Assembly: GCF_947259545.1 (NCBI RefSeq)
Contig: NZ_CAMYMK010000009.1
Span: 310,001-374,000 of the forward strand
Direction of reading: 5' to 3'
Length of the DNA stretch: 64,000 nt
Source of the DNA: an uncultured Marinobacter sp.
GTDB lineage: Bacteria; Pseudomonadota; Gammaproteobacteria; Pseudomonadales; Oleiphilaceae
The translations under genes were made by a program, and so were the position numbers. The notes beneath the pieces are model-generated. The model saw only the letters and a list, made by a program, of their open reading frames with translations. It was not told the origin of the DNA and did not search any database. The first letter of the stretch is position 1; every line of letters starts with the position of its first letter. Positions 35,096 through 44,085 of the stretch are shown here, piece after piece.

Positions 35096-36763
35096 ATGAC
35101 ATTTACACGCCATCACAACGTCTGGCCCAAAGAGTTACCGAAGACCATGACGCTGCCTGATACCAGCGTTTTCACCAATCTGGAAATTTCCGCCCTGCGG
35201 TATCCGGAGCACACGGCCACCATCTTTTACGACGCGCCCATGAGCTACCGCCAGCTGTTGGCTGAAGTGGAAGCGATGGCTGGCTATCTTCAGGCGCAGG
35301 GTGTGAAAAAGGGTGATCGGGTTCTGCTCTACATGCAGAACTCGCCCCAGTATGTGATCGCCTACTACGCCATACTCCGTGCTGACGCGGTGGTGATTCC
35401 GGTCAACCCGATGAACCGGGCCGCCGAGCTGGAGCACTACATTGCCGATACTGAGGCGAGCGTGTGTCTGGCCGGGCAGGAGCTGGCAGGTTTTATCGCA
35501 CCGATGCTGGAAAATACGGGGCTGGAGCAGGTCGTGGTGGCGTCCTACAACACTTACGTTAACAAGGACACCGACCTGGATCTGCCGGCGGAGGTGGCCG
35601 CCCCGGCCTGGTCAAAGCACGTTCCGGGCGTTGTGACCTGGGAGCAGGCGCTGGCATCGGAGCACAAGCCGACGGCGCACACTGCCGGTCCGGACGATCT
35701 GGCGGTGATTCCCTACAGCTCCGGGACCACCGGCGCGCCCAAGGGCTGCATGCACACTCACCGCAGTGTCATGGCCACGGCCGTGCATCGTGCATTCTGG
35801 AATCTGAGCACCGCCAATACCGTCCAGTTGGCAACGCTGCCGTTCTTCCATGTGACCGGTATGACCAGTTCCATGAACAGCCCCATTTTCAGTGGCTCGA
35901 CCACCGTCATCATGACCCGCTGGGACCGAACCACGGCGGCCCGGTTGATTGAACGCTACCAGATCAGCGGCTGGACCAACATCGTCACCATGGCGGTGGA
36001 TTTCCTGTCGAACCCCGATATTGCGAAGTACGACCTGAGTAGCCTGAACACCATTGGCGGTGGTGGTGCGGCGATGCCGGAGGCCGTTGCCTCCAAGCTC
36101 AAGACGATGACGGGATTGGACTACATTGAGGGCTACGGTCTGTCAGAAACCATGGCTGCCACCCATATCAATCCGCCGGATCACCCCAAGGCCCAATGCC
36201 TGGGCATTCCGGTATTCGATGTCGACAGCCGCATAATCGATGTGGACACCCTGGAAGAGAAAGGTCCGGGTGAGGTCGGTGAAATTGTTTCCAACGGCCC
36301 TCAGGTGACCCGGGGATACTGGAATCGTCCGGCCGAAACCGAAGCCGCCTTCGTGGAAATCGACGGCAAGCATTTCTTCCGTACCGGCGATCTGGCCTAT
36401 TACGACGAAGAGGGTTACTTCTTCATGGTGGATAGGGTCAAACGGATGATCAACGCCTCGGGTTTCAAGGTCTGGCCTTCGGAAGTGGAAGGGCTGATGT
36501 ACCGGCATCCGGCGATCCACGAGGTGTGCATTATTTCCTCGCCGCACCCCAAGCGTGGAGAAACCGTCAAGGCCTGCATTGTGCTGACGCCGGATGCGGA
36601 TGGAAAGACCACCGAAGCGGACATTGTCAGTTGGTGTAAGGAGCAAATGGCGGCATACAAAGTGCCTGAACTCATTGAGTTTGTGGATGAACTGCCGAAG
36701 TCACCCACGGGCAAGCTGATGTGGCGGGCGCTGCAGGAAGAGGAGTGGAAGAGCAAGGCCTGA
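35096..36763 (+). CDS. long/medium-chain AMP-forming acyl-CoA ligase
   Basis: This 555-residue adenylate-forming enzyme has the P-loop VIPYSSGTTGAPKG, A5 EGYGLSETM, A7 FRTGDLAYYDEEGYFF, the hinge DRVKRMINASGFKVWP and the C-terminal catalytic Lys in SPTGKLMWRAL. Length and motifs fit FadD-like acyl-CoA synthetases. The ATG at 35096 begins after GAGGGG and gives the usual N-terminus; an upstream in-frame ATG lies within surE. It probably primes the acid imported by the ABC system encoded next. Confidence 0.92.
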   Translation: MTFTRHHNVWPKELPKTMTLPDTSVFTNLEISALRYPEHTATIFYDAPMSYRQLLAEVEAMAGYLQAQGVKKGDRVLLYMQNSPQYVIAYYAILRADAVVIPVNPMNRAAELEHYIADTEASVCLAGQELAGFIAPMLENTGLEQVVVASYNTYVNKDTDLDLPAEVAAPAWSKHVPGVVTWEQALASEHKPTAHTAGPDDLAVIPYSSGTTGAPKGCMHTHRSVMATAVHRAFWNLSTANTVQLATLPFFHVTGMTSSMNSPIFSGSTTVIMTRWDRTTAARLIERYQISGWTNIVTMAVDFLSNPDIAKYDLSSLNTIGGGGAAMPEAVASKLKTMTGLDYIEGYGLSETMAATHINPPDHPKAQCLGIPVFDVDSRIIDVDTLEEKGPGEVGEIVSNGPQVTRGYWNRPAETEAAFVEIDGKHFFRTGDLAYYDEEGYFFMVDRVKRMINASGFKVWPSEVEGLMYRHPAIHEVCIISSPHPKRGETVKACIVLTPDADGKTTEADIVSWCKEQMAAYKVPELIEFVDELPKSPTGKLMWRALQEEEWKSKA

Positions 36764-36784
36764 GGCCAATTTACAGTCTCAATG

Positions 36785-36799
36785 TTTCGCAGTGCGGAA
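36785..36799. promoter_or_regulatory. palindromic operator candidate upstream of ABC importer
   Basis: TTTCGCAGTGCGGAA is a near-perfect palindrome (one mismatched pair) 126 bases before the livH-like start. It is the best-centred member of the window's TTYCGCWNWGCGRAA family. Confidence 0.55.
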
Positions 36800-36924
36800 G
36801 CATATTCTAAATATTGACATGCGAGACATTCAGTGCAATTGTTTCATCATGCTGATGCAGGGCCACAAGGCCCTGCCCAGAACCGCATAACTCGCTACAA
36901 CAACAAAACAGCGGAGGAGCACAC

Positions 36925-37788
36925 TTGAACCTTTTCTTTCAGCAAATCATCAACGGGTTAACCCTGGGGAGTATCTACGGTCTCGTAGCCCTGGGGCTGA
37001 CCCTGGTCTACGGGATACTCCACATCCCGAACTTCGCACACGGTGCGTTGTATATGGTCGGGGCCTTCATGTCCTACTTCTTCATGGTCGACCTGGGAGC
37101 GCATTACTGGGTTGCCATGGCCGGATCGGCCATTGTAGTCGCCGCCCTGGCCGTACTGTGTGAGCGCCTGGTATTCCATCCCCTGAGGCATTCACCGCCG
37201 ATCCACGACAAGATTGCCGCTATCGGCATCCTGCTGTTCCTGGAAGCGGTGGTGCAGATGTTCTGGGGCTCGGATTTCCGCCGCATGTCTTCGCCGTTCA
37301 CCGGCATCCTGAACTTCGACGGGCTGATTATTCCTGAACAGCGTCTGCTGATCATTGCCGGCGCATTTGTGCTGGTGGTGGCCCTGCAACTGTTTCTGCG
37401 CAAGACCATGACCGGTGCGACCATCATCGCCATGGCCCAGAGCCGCGACGGCGCCTTCCTGGTGGGGATTGATGCCAACCGTGTGGCGATGATGACCTTT
37501 GCGATCTCGGGCGTGCTGGCTGCGTTTGCCGCCACCCTTTACGCGCCGATCAACCTGGTGTACCCCGCCATGGGCCACCTGGTCATCATGAAAGCCTTCG
37601 TAATCATCATTCTCGGCGGTATGGGCAGCATTCCCGGTGCCATTATCGGCGGCATGATTATCGGCTTCGCCGAGGCCCTCGGTGGGTTCTACATCTCCAC
37701 TTCCTACAAGGACATCATTGCCTTCGGCCTGCTGGTGCTGATCCTGTCCGTTCGTCCACAGGGCCTGTTCGCGAAGGGGGCGCACTGA
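36925..37788 (+). CDS. branched-chain-type ABC permease (LivH-like)
   Basis: This 287-residue protein with about eight membrane segments is the LivH-type permease of a HAAT-family ABC importer (GLTLGSIYGLVALGLTLVYGIL, ILGGMGSIPGAIIGG). Translation starts at a TTG (36925) preceded by GGAGGAG at five bases. It heads a five-gene importer operon with permease, two ATPases and binding protein. The neighbouring CoA ligase and dehydrogenases suggest a carboxylic acid rather than leucine as substrate. Confidence 0.93.
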   Translation: MNLFFQQIINGLTLGSIYGLVALGLTLVYGILHIPNFAHGALYMVGAFMSYFFMVDLGAHYWVAMAGSAIVVAALAVLCERLVFHPLRHSPPIHDKIAAIGILLFLEAVVQMFWGSDFRRMSSPFTGILNFDGLIIPEQRLLIIAGAFVLVVALQLFLRKTMTGATIIAMAQSRDGAFLVGIDANRVAMMTFAISGVLAAFAATLYAPINLVYPAMGHLVIMKAFVIIILGGMGSIPGAIIGGMIIGFAEALGGFYISTSYKDIIAFGLLVLILSVRPQGLFAKGAH

Positions 37789-37790
37789 TC

Positions 37791-38822
37791 ATGTTTAAAT
37801 TCGCATCCATGTTGATGACGCCAGCCGCCAAGTACCTGATGCTGGCCTTCGCTGTGCTGTTCCCGCTGGTAGCGGCGAACGAATATCAGGTGTACGTGAT
37901 GGCCACCGCCTTTGTCTGGGCGATAGCGGTCTACGGCCTTAACATCATTACCGGTTTCTGCGGCCAGCTGAACCTGGCCCACGGCGGTTTCTTTGCCATC
38001 GGTGCCTACACCCTGGGCCTGCTGACCGCCGACTATGGCTGGAGTTTCTGGCCGGCCTTCCTGGCTGCACTGGTCATGACCGCCGCGCTCGGGTTTCTGG
38101 TGGGTATCGTGTCCCTGCGACTGAAAGAGCATTACTTTGCCATCTTTACCCTGTGTGTGGGGTTCATCATCTACCTGTTGATCGACAAGTGGGAAGAGCT
38201 GACTCATGGCGCCATTGGCGTTCGTGATATTGCCGCGCCCTATGGCTTCGGTGTGGTGGATTTCACCGACACCACGCCGTTCTACTATCTGGTGCTGGCC
38301 TTTCTGGTGTTCGCCATCTGGTTCATGGGGCGGTTGTCGAAGTCGCTGCTGGGGCGGACGTTCATCGCGATTCGCAACGGAGACGAGCTGGCCCAGTCCC
38401 TGGGGATCAACCTGATGCGCAACAAGGTCCTGGCGTTTGTACTGTCCACCACCTACGCCGGTCTGGCGGGTGCTCTGTACGCCGGGATGGTGCGTTTCAT
38501 CGGTCCGGATGAGGCCAACATCCAACATACGTTCGACATGATCACCTATCTGCTGGTGGGCGGCATTGGCACCATCATGGGGCCGCTGCTGGGCACCATC
38601 GGTATTGTGTGGATCACCCAGTCCCTGCAGTTCCTGGAAGAGTACCGGATGATCATCTTCGGTCCGCTGCTGGTGCTGCTGGTGATCTTCTTCCCGAGGG
38701 GTATTACCGGTTCTTTCCTGACCTGGATGCACCGCAAGTCCCAGGCTCTGGTGCCTGGAAAAAAGCGTGAGGAAAGCAAGGTGAATACGGTTCAACCCAG
38801 GGAGGCGGAAAGCAATGCTTAA
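37791..38822 (+). CDS. branched-chain-type ABC permease (LivM-like)
   Basis: This 343-residue permease has about ten membrane segments and the LivM motifs GLNIITGFCGQLNLAHGGFFAIGAY and GGIGTIMGPLLG. A charged tail of about 40 residues extends past the last helix. It pairs with the LivH-like subunit two bases upstream and overlaps the ATPase gene by eight bases. Confidence 0.93.
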   Translation: MFKFASMLMTPAAKYLMLAFAVLFPLVAANEYQVYVMATAFVWAIAVYGLNIITGFCGQLNLAHGGFFAIGAYTLGLLTADYGWSFWPAFLAALVMTAALGFLVGIVSLRLKEHYFAIFTLCVGFIIYLLIDKWEELTHGAIGVRDIAAPYGFGVVDFTDTTPFYYLVLAFLVFAIWFMGRLSKSLLGRTFIAIRNGDELAQSLGINLMRNKVLAFVLSTTYAGLAGALYAGMVRFIGPDEANIQHTFDMITYLLVGGIGTIMGPLLGTIGIVWITQSLQFLEEYRMIIFGPLLVLLVIFFPRGITGSFLTWMHRKSQALVPGKKREESKVNTVQPREAESNA

Positions 38823-39585
38823 GGTAGAACATCTGACCAAAATGTTTGGCGGTCTGGCCGCGGTGAACGATGTCTCGGTGGAATTCGAGACGGGCAAGAT
38901 CAACGCCATTATCGGACCGAACGGGGCCGGGAAAAGTACCTTCTTCAATCTGATCTCCGGTATGCACGAGCCGACGTCCGGCCGCATCCTGCTGGACGGT
39001 GTCGATGTCACTACACTGCCCAGCGACAAGGTCGCACGGCTGGGTGTCGGACGGACTTTTCAGACCACCAACCTGTTCGAGCAGGCGACCGTGCTGGATA
39101 ACCTGATCGTGGGGCATCGGCTGCGGACGCGCTCCGGATTGTGGGATGTGCTGATCAACAGCAAGCGCCTGCAACGGGAAGAAAAATCCGCGCGAGAGAA
39201 AGCGATGGAAGCCCTTGAGTTTGTGGGGCTTACCCACGTGGCGGGTCAGTTTATTGCCGACATCACCCAGGAAGAGCGCAAGCGCGTGGCCTTTGCCCTG
39301 GCGCTGGCCACCGACCCCAAGATCGTGCTGCTGGACGAACCAGCCGCCGGAATAAACCCGGAGGAAACGGTCGGTTTTGCTGCGCTGATGCGCAAGATGG
39401 TCGACGAGAAGGGACTGACCGTCTGCCTGATCGAGCACAAAATGGACATGATCATGAGCCTGGCGGACAAGATCATGGTGCTGGACCACGGCGAAAAGAT
39501 CGCCGAGGGCACACCGGAGGAAGTGCGTAACAATCCGGTGGTGATCGAGGCCTATCTGGGAGGTGATGAAGATGCTGCAGCTTAA
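38815..39585 (+). CDS. ABC transporter ATPase (LivG-like), odd signature motif
   Basis: This 256-residue ATPase has Walker [10 protein letters not shown], a Q-loop in [10 protein letters not shown], Walker [16 protein letters not shown] and a switch His in IEHKMD. The signature region reads [15 protein letters not shown] where LivG proteins normally carry a GQQRR-type LSGGQ motif, so the Ser-Gly-Gly element that contacts the partner's ATP is missing. The other composite site, using the LivF signature, can remain active. It overlaps LivM and LivF genes. Confidence 0.92.
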   Translation: MLKVEHLTKMFGGLAAVNDVSVEFETGKINAIIGPNGAGKSTFFNLISGMHEPTSGRILLDGVDVTTLPSDKVARLGVGRTFQTTNLFEQATVLDNLIVGHRLRTRSGLWDVLINSKRLQREEKSAREKAMEALEFVGLTHVAGQFIADITQEERKRVAFALALATDPKIVLLDEPAAGINPEETVGFAALMRKMVDEKGLTVCLIEHKMDMIMSLADKIMVLDHGEKIAEGTPEEVRNNPVVIEAYLGGDEDAAA

Positions 39586-40279
39586 TCATGTTGATGTCTG
39601 CTACGGCAGCTTCAAAGCCCTGACGGACATTTCGATGTCCGTGGATACCGGAGAGCTGGTGGTGCTGCTTGGGGCCAACGGTGCGGGTAAAACCAGTCTG
39701 TTCAACGCCATCAGCGGTCTGGTCAAACCCGCCGCCGGTGACATTCTTTTCGAAGACAAGCAGCTCAACGGAATGAAAGCCAGCGCCATTGTTTCCAACG
39801 GTGTGGTGCAGTGTGCCGAGGGGCGCAAGCTGTTCCCCGAGATGAGCGTGATGCAGAACCTGATGATGGGGGCCTATGTGCACCGTCGTGATCGTCAGGG
39901 CAACCGGAAACGTCTGAATGAGGTGCTGGAGCTGTTTCCGATCCTCGGAGACAAGGCCAATGAGTCGGCAGGATCGCTGTCCGGCGGCCAGCAACAGATG
40001 GTGGCTATCGGTCGCGCCATGATGAGCCGTCCGCGCTTGTTGATGCTGGACGAACCATCCCTGGGCCTGGCCCCGTTGGTGGTCAAGCAGATGTTCGAAA
40101 CCATCAGGCAGATTAACAGTCTGGGCACAACCGTGCTGCTGGCTGAACAGAATGCTTTCGCGGCCCTCAAGATTGCCAATCGCGCGTACGTCATGGAAAA
40201 CGGCCACCTGGTGATGGAAGGTGACCGGGAAGCGATGCTTGGCAATGAGCAGGTTCGCAAGGCGTACATCGGGGCCTGA
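39572..40279 (+). CDS. ABC transporter ATPase (LivF-like)
   Basis: This 235-residue ATPase has Walker A GANGAGKTS, the canonical signature LSGGQQQMV, Walker B LLMLDEPSLGLAP and switch His replaced by Gln in LLAEQNAFAAL, as usual in LivF. The ATG at 39572 is chosen because GGAGG lies eight bases upstream; GTG and ATG codons 6-9 bases earlier overlap that site. The gene overlaps the LivG-like gene by 14 bases. Confidence 0.92.
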   Translation: MLQLNHVDVCYGSFKALTDISMSVDTGELVVLLGANGAGKTSLFNAISGLVKPAAGDILFEDKQLNGMKASAIVSNGVVQCAEGRKLFPEMSVMQNLMMGAYVHRRDRQGNRKRLNEVLELFPILGDKANESAGSLSGGQQQMVAIGRAMMSRPRLLMLDEPSLGLAPLVVKQMFETIRQINSLGTTVLLAEQNAFAALKIANRAYVMENGHLVMEGDREAMLGNEQVRKAYIGA

Positions 40280-40332
40280 TCGGCCTCAAACAACAATTAC
40301 AGAGACACGCACAACACAACCAGGAGACAACA

Positions 40333-41481
40333 ATGAAAATAGCCAAAAAACTGGGTCAGGCTGTCGCGGCGGTGACCCTGGGCGTGAGCCTGTCCGCCGG
40401 TGCCATGGCGGGCGAAGTGAATATTGGGTTCACCGGTCCGCTGAGCGGTGGTGCAGCTCTCTACGGCGAGAACACCCTGTCCGGACTGCGGATGGCCGTG
40501 AAGGAGATCAATGCTGCAGGCGGTTTTGATCTGAACGGCGAGAAGACCACGGTCAACCTGGTTTCCCTGGATGACCGGTACTCGCCGGCTCAGGCGGCCA
40601 CCAACGCCAAGCGACTGAAGCAGGAGTCCAACGTTGCGGCGATCTTCGTGCCCCATTCCGGTGGTATTTTTGCTCTGCAGGACTTTAACGAAAAAGATGA
40701 TTTCCTGCTGATGGCCTACTCCAGCGTGCCGAGCATCACTGAAAAGGGAAACAGCCTGACCCTGCGCATTCCGCCCACCTTTGATGGCTACGTCAAAGCC
40801 TTTACCGACTATGCCCTGGAGCATCAGGGCAAGAAGCTGGGCATGGGTGGAGCCACCCATGAGTACGCCAAGATCTGGAGCTCCATGGTCAAGAAAGAGT
40901 GGGAATCCAAGGGCGGTGAAGTCGTTTCGGATACCCCCATGGACTACAACAAGTCGGCGGATTTCTTTACCGGCGTCAGCCGTATCATCTCCGAAGGTCC
41001 GGATGTGATGTTTGTGGGCGGTGCCTCCGAGCCGACCGGTCTGGTAGTACAGCAGGCACGCCAGATGGGTTTCCAGGGCGGCTTCATCGTCATGGATCAG
41101 GCCAAGATTGATGAAGTGGCCAAGGTCGCTGGCGGCCTGGATATGGTGGAAGGCGCTATCGGTGTGGTGCCGCTGAGCGTGTATGAAACCGATGCAGCGA
41201 AAGACTTCATCGAGCGCTACCAGGCCGAGTACGACAAGATGCCCGGGTCCGAAGCAGCTTTCAACTACCTGGCGCTGCACGCTCTGGTGGAAGCTATGGA
41301 TGCCACTGATTCCACGGATCCGAAAACTCTGCGTGCAGCGGTTGACGGTGCGCTGAAAAACATGGATGCCAGCAAGAACCCGTACGAAGTCATCGGTGTG
41401 ACCGAAAACGGCGGGTTCATTACTGATCCTACCTTAGCGGTGGTGAAGAACGGCAAGATCGTTGAGGAGGAAATTGACTGA
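40333..41481 (+). CDS. ABC transporter substrate-binding protein (LivK-like)
   Basis: This 382-residue periplasmic protein has a Sec signal peptide (about 1-26, AGAMAG cleavage) and the LivK/type I fold (IGFTGPLSGGAALYGENTLSGLRMA). It delivers the ligand to the LivHM-like permease. It is the last gene of the operon and is followed by a good terminator. The ligand pocket cannot be assigned; context favours an acid or hydroxy acid. Confidence 0.92.
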   Translation: MKIAKKLGQAVAAVTLGVSLSAGAMAGEVNIGFTGPLSGGAALYGENTLSGLRMAVKEINAAGGFDLNGEKTTVNLVSLDDRYSPAQAATNAKRLKQESNVAAIFVPHSGGIFALQDFNEKDDFLLMAYSSVPSITEKGNSLTLRIPPTFDGYVKAFTDYALEHQGKKLGMGGATHEYAKIWSSMVKKEWESKGGEVVSDTPMDYNKSADFFTGVSRIISEGPDVMFVGGASEPTGLVVQQARQMGFQGGFIVMDQAKIDEVAKVAGGLDMVEGAIGVVPLSVYETDAAKDFIERYQAEYDKMPGSEAAFNYLALHALVEAMDATDSTDPKTLRAAVDGALKNMDASKNPYEVIGVTENGGFITDPTLAVVKNGKIVEEEID

Positions 41482-41504
41482 TCAGGCGTTCGCGTTTACT
41501 GAAC

Positions 41505-41533
41505 GAAAAAGGGGCCTTATGGCCCCTTTTTTC
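41505..41533. terminator. rho-independent terminator
   Basis: GGGGCC-TTAT-GGCCCC (41511-41526) is flanked by an A run and a T run of six. It ends the ABC operon and may also serve the convergent MaoC gene, whose stop lies about 20 bases away. Confidence 0.85.
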
Positions 41534-41551
41534 CTTCGTGGCGTCGCCGAT

Positions 41552-42007
41552 CTAGGCGACATACATCACCAGATTCTCCGCCACACAGGCGGGTTTGTCC
41601 TCGCCCCGGATCTCCACCGTAGTATTGTAGGCAGCCAGCGTGCGCTGTTCATCCACTTTGGTGACGCTCTGAAGCTCTACCCGGGTGCGGATATCGGAGC
41701 CGGACCTGACCGCTGCCGGGAATCTCAGCTTATTCATGCCGTAGTTGATGCTGGCGCTGGTACCGCTCACCGACATTAATTGCTGATTGAGCTGGGGGAT
41801 CAGGGACACGGTGAGGAATCCATGGGCCACAGGGCTTTTCCAGGGGGCTTCCCGCTTGGCCCGTTCCACGTCCACATGAATCCACTGGTGATCCCCCGTT
41901 GCATCGGCGAATGCCTGGATCATATCCTGGCTAATGGTCTTCCAGGGGCTGTGGCCGATAACCACGCCGGTATAGCTGTCCAGATCGTTTAACGCGATGG
42001 ATACCAT
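41552..42007 (-). CDS. MaoC-like (R)-specific enoyl-CoA hydratase
   Basis: This 151-residue single hot-dog hydratase has the MaoC/PhaJ catalytic signature FADATGDHQWIHVD, containing the conserved Asp and His, followed by VAHGFLTVSLI. It adds water to trans-2-enoyl-CoA to give the (R)-3-hydroxy form. The ATG at 42007 (AGGAG six bases upstream) is preferred to the TTG one codon earlier. It follows the aldolase gene by 30 bases and is likely co-transcribed with it. Confidence 0.9.
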   Translation of the reverse strand: MVSIALNDLDSYTGVVIGHSPWKTISQDMIQAFADATGDHQWIHVDVERAKREAPWKSPVAHGFLTVSLIPQLNQQLMSVSGTSASINYGMNKLRFPAAVRSGSDIRTRVELQSVTKVDEQRTLAAYNTTVEIRGEDKPACVAENLVMYVA

Positions 42008-42037
42008 CAATTACTCCTCTTGTTTTTGGCAGTGGAT

Positions 42038-42799
42038 TCAAACGGCGTAACCCGGATTCTTGCTGTCCAGCAGTCGCACCAGTGCCGGCCATGTCAGTGC
42101 GGACGCGCCACCCAGCGCCTGAGACTGGTCGGCAGTGGTCTGAATAGCTTGTTCCGAGGGCAGGTAGGTCGGGCCACAGCTTTGGGCCTTGACCTGGATC
42201 TCGCAGGCTTTCATCAGGAAATACAGGTAGGTAAAGGTTTCCGGTACATCCTTGCCGGCCGTGAGCACGCCGTGGTTGCGCAGCAGCATCATCGACTTGT
42301 CGCCCAGATCCCTGATCAACCGCTCCCGCTCGTCGAGATTGAGGGCGACGCCCTCGTAATCGTGGTAGCTCAGGTGATTCAGGCACAGCATGGCGGTCTG
42401 GCTCAGAGGGAGTAGACCATCCCGATGGGCGGATACAGCAACACCATCGGAGGCGTGCAGGTGCATCACCGCGCCTGCGTCCTCACGCCCCATGTGTACG
42501 GCGCTGTGGATGGTGAAGCCGGCCGGGTTCACGCGGCTGACATTACCGGACTCCACTACCTGCCCGTCCTGATCCACCTTCACCAGCGAGGACGCAGTGA
42601 TTTCATGGAACAGCAACCCATAGGGGTTGATCAGAAAATGGTGATCCGGGCCCGGTACCCGGGCGGACAAATGGGTGAACACCAGGTCGTCCCAGCCGAA
42701 CAGGGCGACCAGTCGGTAGGCCGCGGCCAGCTCGGTGCGTACCTTCCATTCGGCGTTTCTCAGGTCCTGTTGCTGTGATTGATCGCTTGTTGTTGTCAT
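42038..42799 (-). CDS. class II aldolase/adducin family protein
   Basis: This 253-residue protein has the zinc-binding aldolase/adducin fold: HLHASDGVA supplies the His-x-His ligands and LLRNHGVLTAG a third His. Members cleave or epimerise sugar phosphates, but many proteobacterial paralogues of this length near acyl-CoA genes have no known substrate. It comes after a strong terminator that separates it from the dehydrogenase pair upstream. Confidence 0.87.
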   Translation of the reverse strand: MTTTSDQSQQQDLRNAEWKVRTELAAAYRLVALFGWDDLVFTHLSARVPGPDHHFLINPYGLLFHEITASSLVKVDQDGQVVESGNVSRVNPAGFTIHSAVHMGREDAGAVMHLHASDGVAVSAHRDGLLPLSQTAMLCLNHLSYHDYEGVALNLDERERLIRDLGDKSMMLLRNHGVLTAGKDVPETFTYLYFLMKACEIQVKAQSCGPTYLPSEQAIQTTADQSQALGGASALTWPALVRLLDSKNPGYAV

Positions 42800-42846
42800 C
42801 GTGATGTCCTCAGGCTAAGACAGAATGTTTCCTGCAGTGTACTGCA

Positions 42847-42877
42847 TAAAAAAGGGGGGTGGCTGACGCCACCCCCG
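42847..42877 (-). terminator. rho-independent terminator
   Basis: On the minus strand GGGGGTGGC, a four-base loop and GCCACCCCC (42855-42876) are followed by six or more T. It ends the acyl-CoA dehydrogenase pair transcribed from 45282. Confidence 0.85.
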
Positions 42878-42932
42878 CAAAAGACCTCTGACTGGATATA
42901 GTGAGGCCTCAGGGACACAAGTCCAGAGCGTG

Positions 42933-44075
42933 TTAGCTGGCTTGCAGCAGGGAGGCGTAACGTTCCAGGTGGAAATCGTCATCGCCCAACTGGTGATTGA
43001 TGGCGATCAGTCGCTTGGCGTAATGGGCAAAATTGTATTCCCAGGTCATGCCAATACCACCGTGGGACTGGATGCCGGATTCGGAGATAAACTGACCGGC
43101 ACGACCAATCACATTCTTGGCAGCGGCCAGCACGCGACGACGCTCATCGCTTTGTTCGCTGTCGGCGACGCTGGCGGACAGAATGGCCATGGAGCGTGCC
43201 TGCTCCAGTTCGGACATCATGTCTACCATGCGATGCTGCAGCACCTGGAACTTGCCGATAGGCACGCCAAACTGCTTGCGCTGCTTGAGGTAATCCAGGG
43301 TCAGCTCGTTGGCCATCTCCATCACACCTACGGCTTCGGCGCACAGTGCGGCAATCGCGCGGCCGGCCTGATATTCGATGACGTCAGCGGCGTTGCCTTC
43401 CTCGCCCAGCAGCGCGTCTGCGCCGACCTGAACGTTGTTAAGGGTAATGTCGCAGCCCTTGGCACCGTCGATGGTGGGGTACGTGCGGCGTTCAACACCG
43501 GCAGTGTCCGGGGACAGCGCAAACAGGCTGATGCCGTCGGTGTCGCGGGTATCACCAGAAGTGCGGGCGGACACCACGATCAGGTCGGCACAGTGGCCAC
43601 CGATCACAACCGCCTTGCGCCCGTTCAGGACATAGCCTTCGCCTTTTTTCTCAGCGCGGGTTTCCACGTTGTTCAGGTCATAGAAGCTCTGGGGTTCCTG
43701 CAGGCCGACAGCGGCTTTCAGTTCGCCGCTGGCGATGCCGGCCAGCCAGTTTTCTTTCTGGTTGTCGTTGCCGGCCTGATCGATAAGGCCGCCACCCAGA
43801 ATAACCGACTGCATGTACGGTTCCAGGCACAGGCCGCGCCCCAGTTCCGCCATCAAAGACTGAACTTCCACGCCGCCACCGCCGAAGCCGCCAAGTTCTT
43901 CGGAGAACGGCACCGCAGTCAGCCCCAGCTCGCTGAGCTGCTGCCAGAAATCGGCGCTGAAGCCCAGGTCGGTCTCGCTGAATTCCAGGCGCTTTTCAAA
44001 ACTGTATTCACCGCGCACCAGACGCGCCACGGTGTCCTGCAGCATTTGCTGCTCTTCATTGAGTCGGAAATCCAT
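42933..44075 (-). CDS. acyl-CoA dehydrogenase, small subunit type
   Basis: This 380-residue protein has the acyl-CoA dehydrogenase fold (GGFGGGGVEVQSLMAELG near residue 60, QSHGGIGMTWEYN near the C-terminus) and pairs with the 398-residue dehydrogenase ten bases upstream. The catalytic Glu of the IYEGT position is absent. It resembles the small subunit of two-gene dehydrogenases such as PimD and the FadE heterotetramers, where one subunit is structural. The pair probably acts on dicarboxylic, cyclic or branched acyl-CoAs; the exact substrate is unknown. Confidence 0.88.
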   Translation of the reverse strand: MDFRLNEEQQMLQDTVARLVRGEYSFEKRLEFSETDLGFSADFWQQLSELGLTAVPFSEELGGFGGGGVEVQSLMAELGRGLCLEPYMQSVILGGGLIDQAGNDNQKENWLAGIASGELKAAVGLQEPQSFYDLNNVETRAEKKGEGYVLNGRKAVVIGGHCADLIVVSARTSGDTRDTDGISLFALSPDTAGVERRTYPTIDGAKGCDITLNNVQVGADALLGEEGNAADVIEYQAGRAIAALCAEAVGVMEMANELTLDYLKQRKQFGVPIGKFQVLQHRMVDMMSELEQARSMAILSASVADSEQSDERRRVLAAAKNVIGRAGQFISESGIQSHGGIGMTWEYNFAHYAKRLIAINHQLGDDDFHLERYASLLQAS

Positions 44076-44085
44076 GGTCGCCTCC

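Noticed and set aside
37704..39029. 441-codon minus-strand frame across livM/livG
   Set aside because: Antisense to two well-supported ABC genes; its Gln/His-rich composition is typical of shadow frames.
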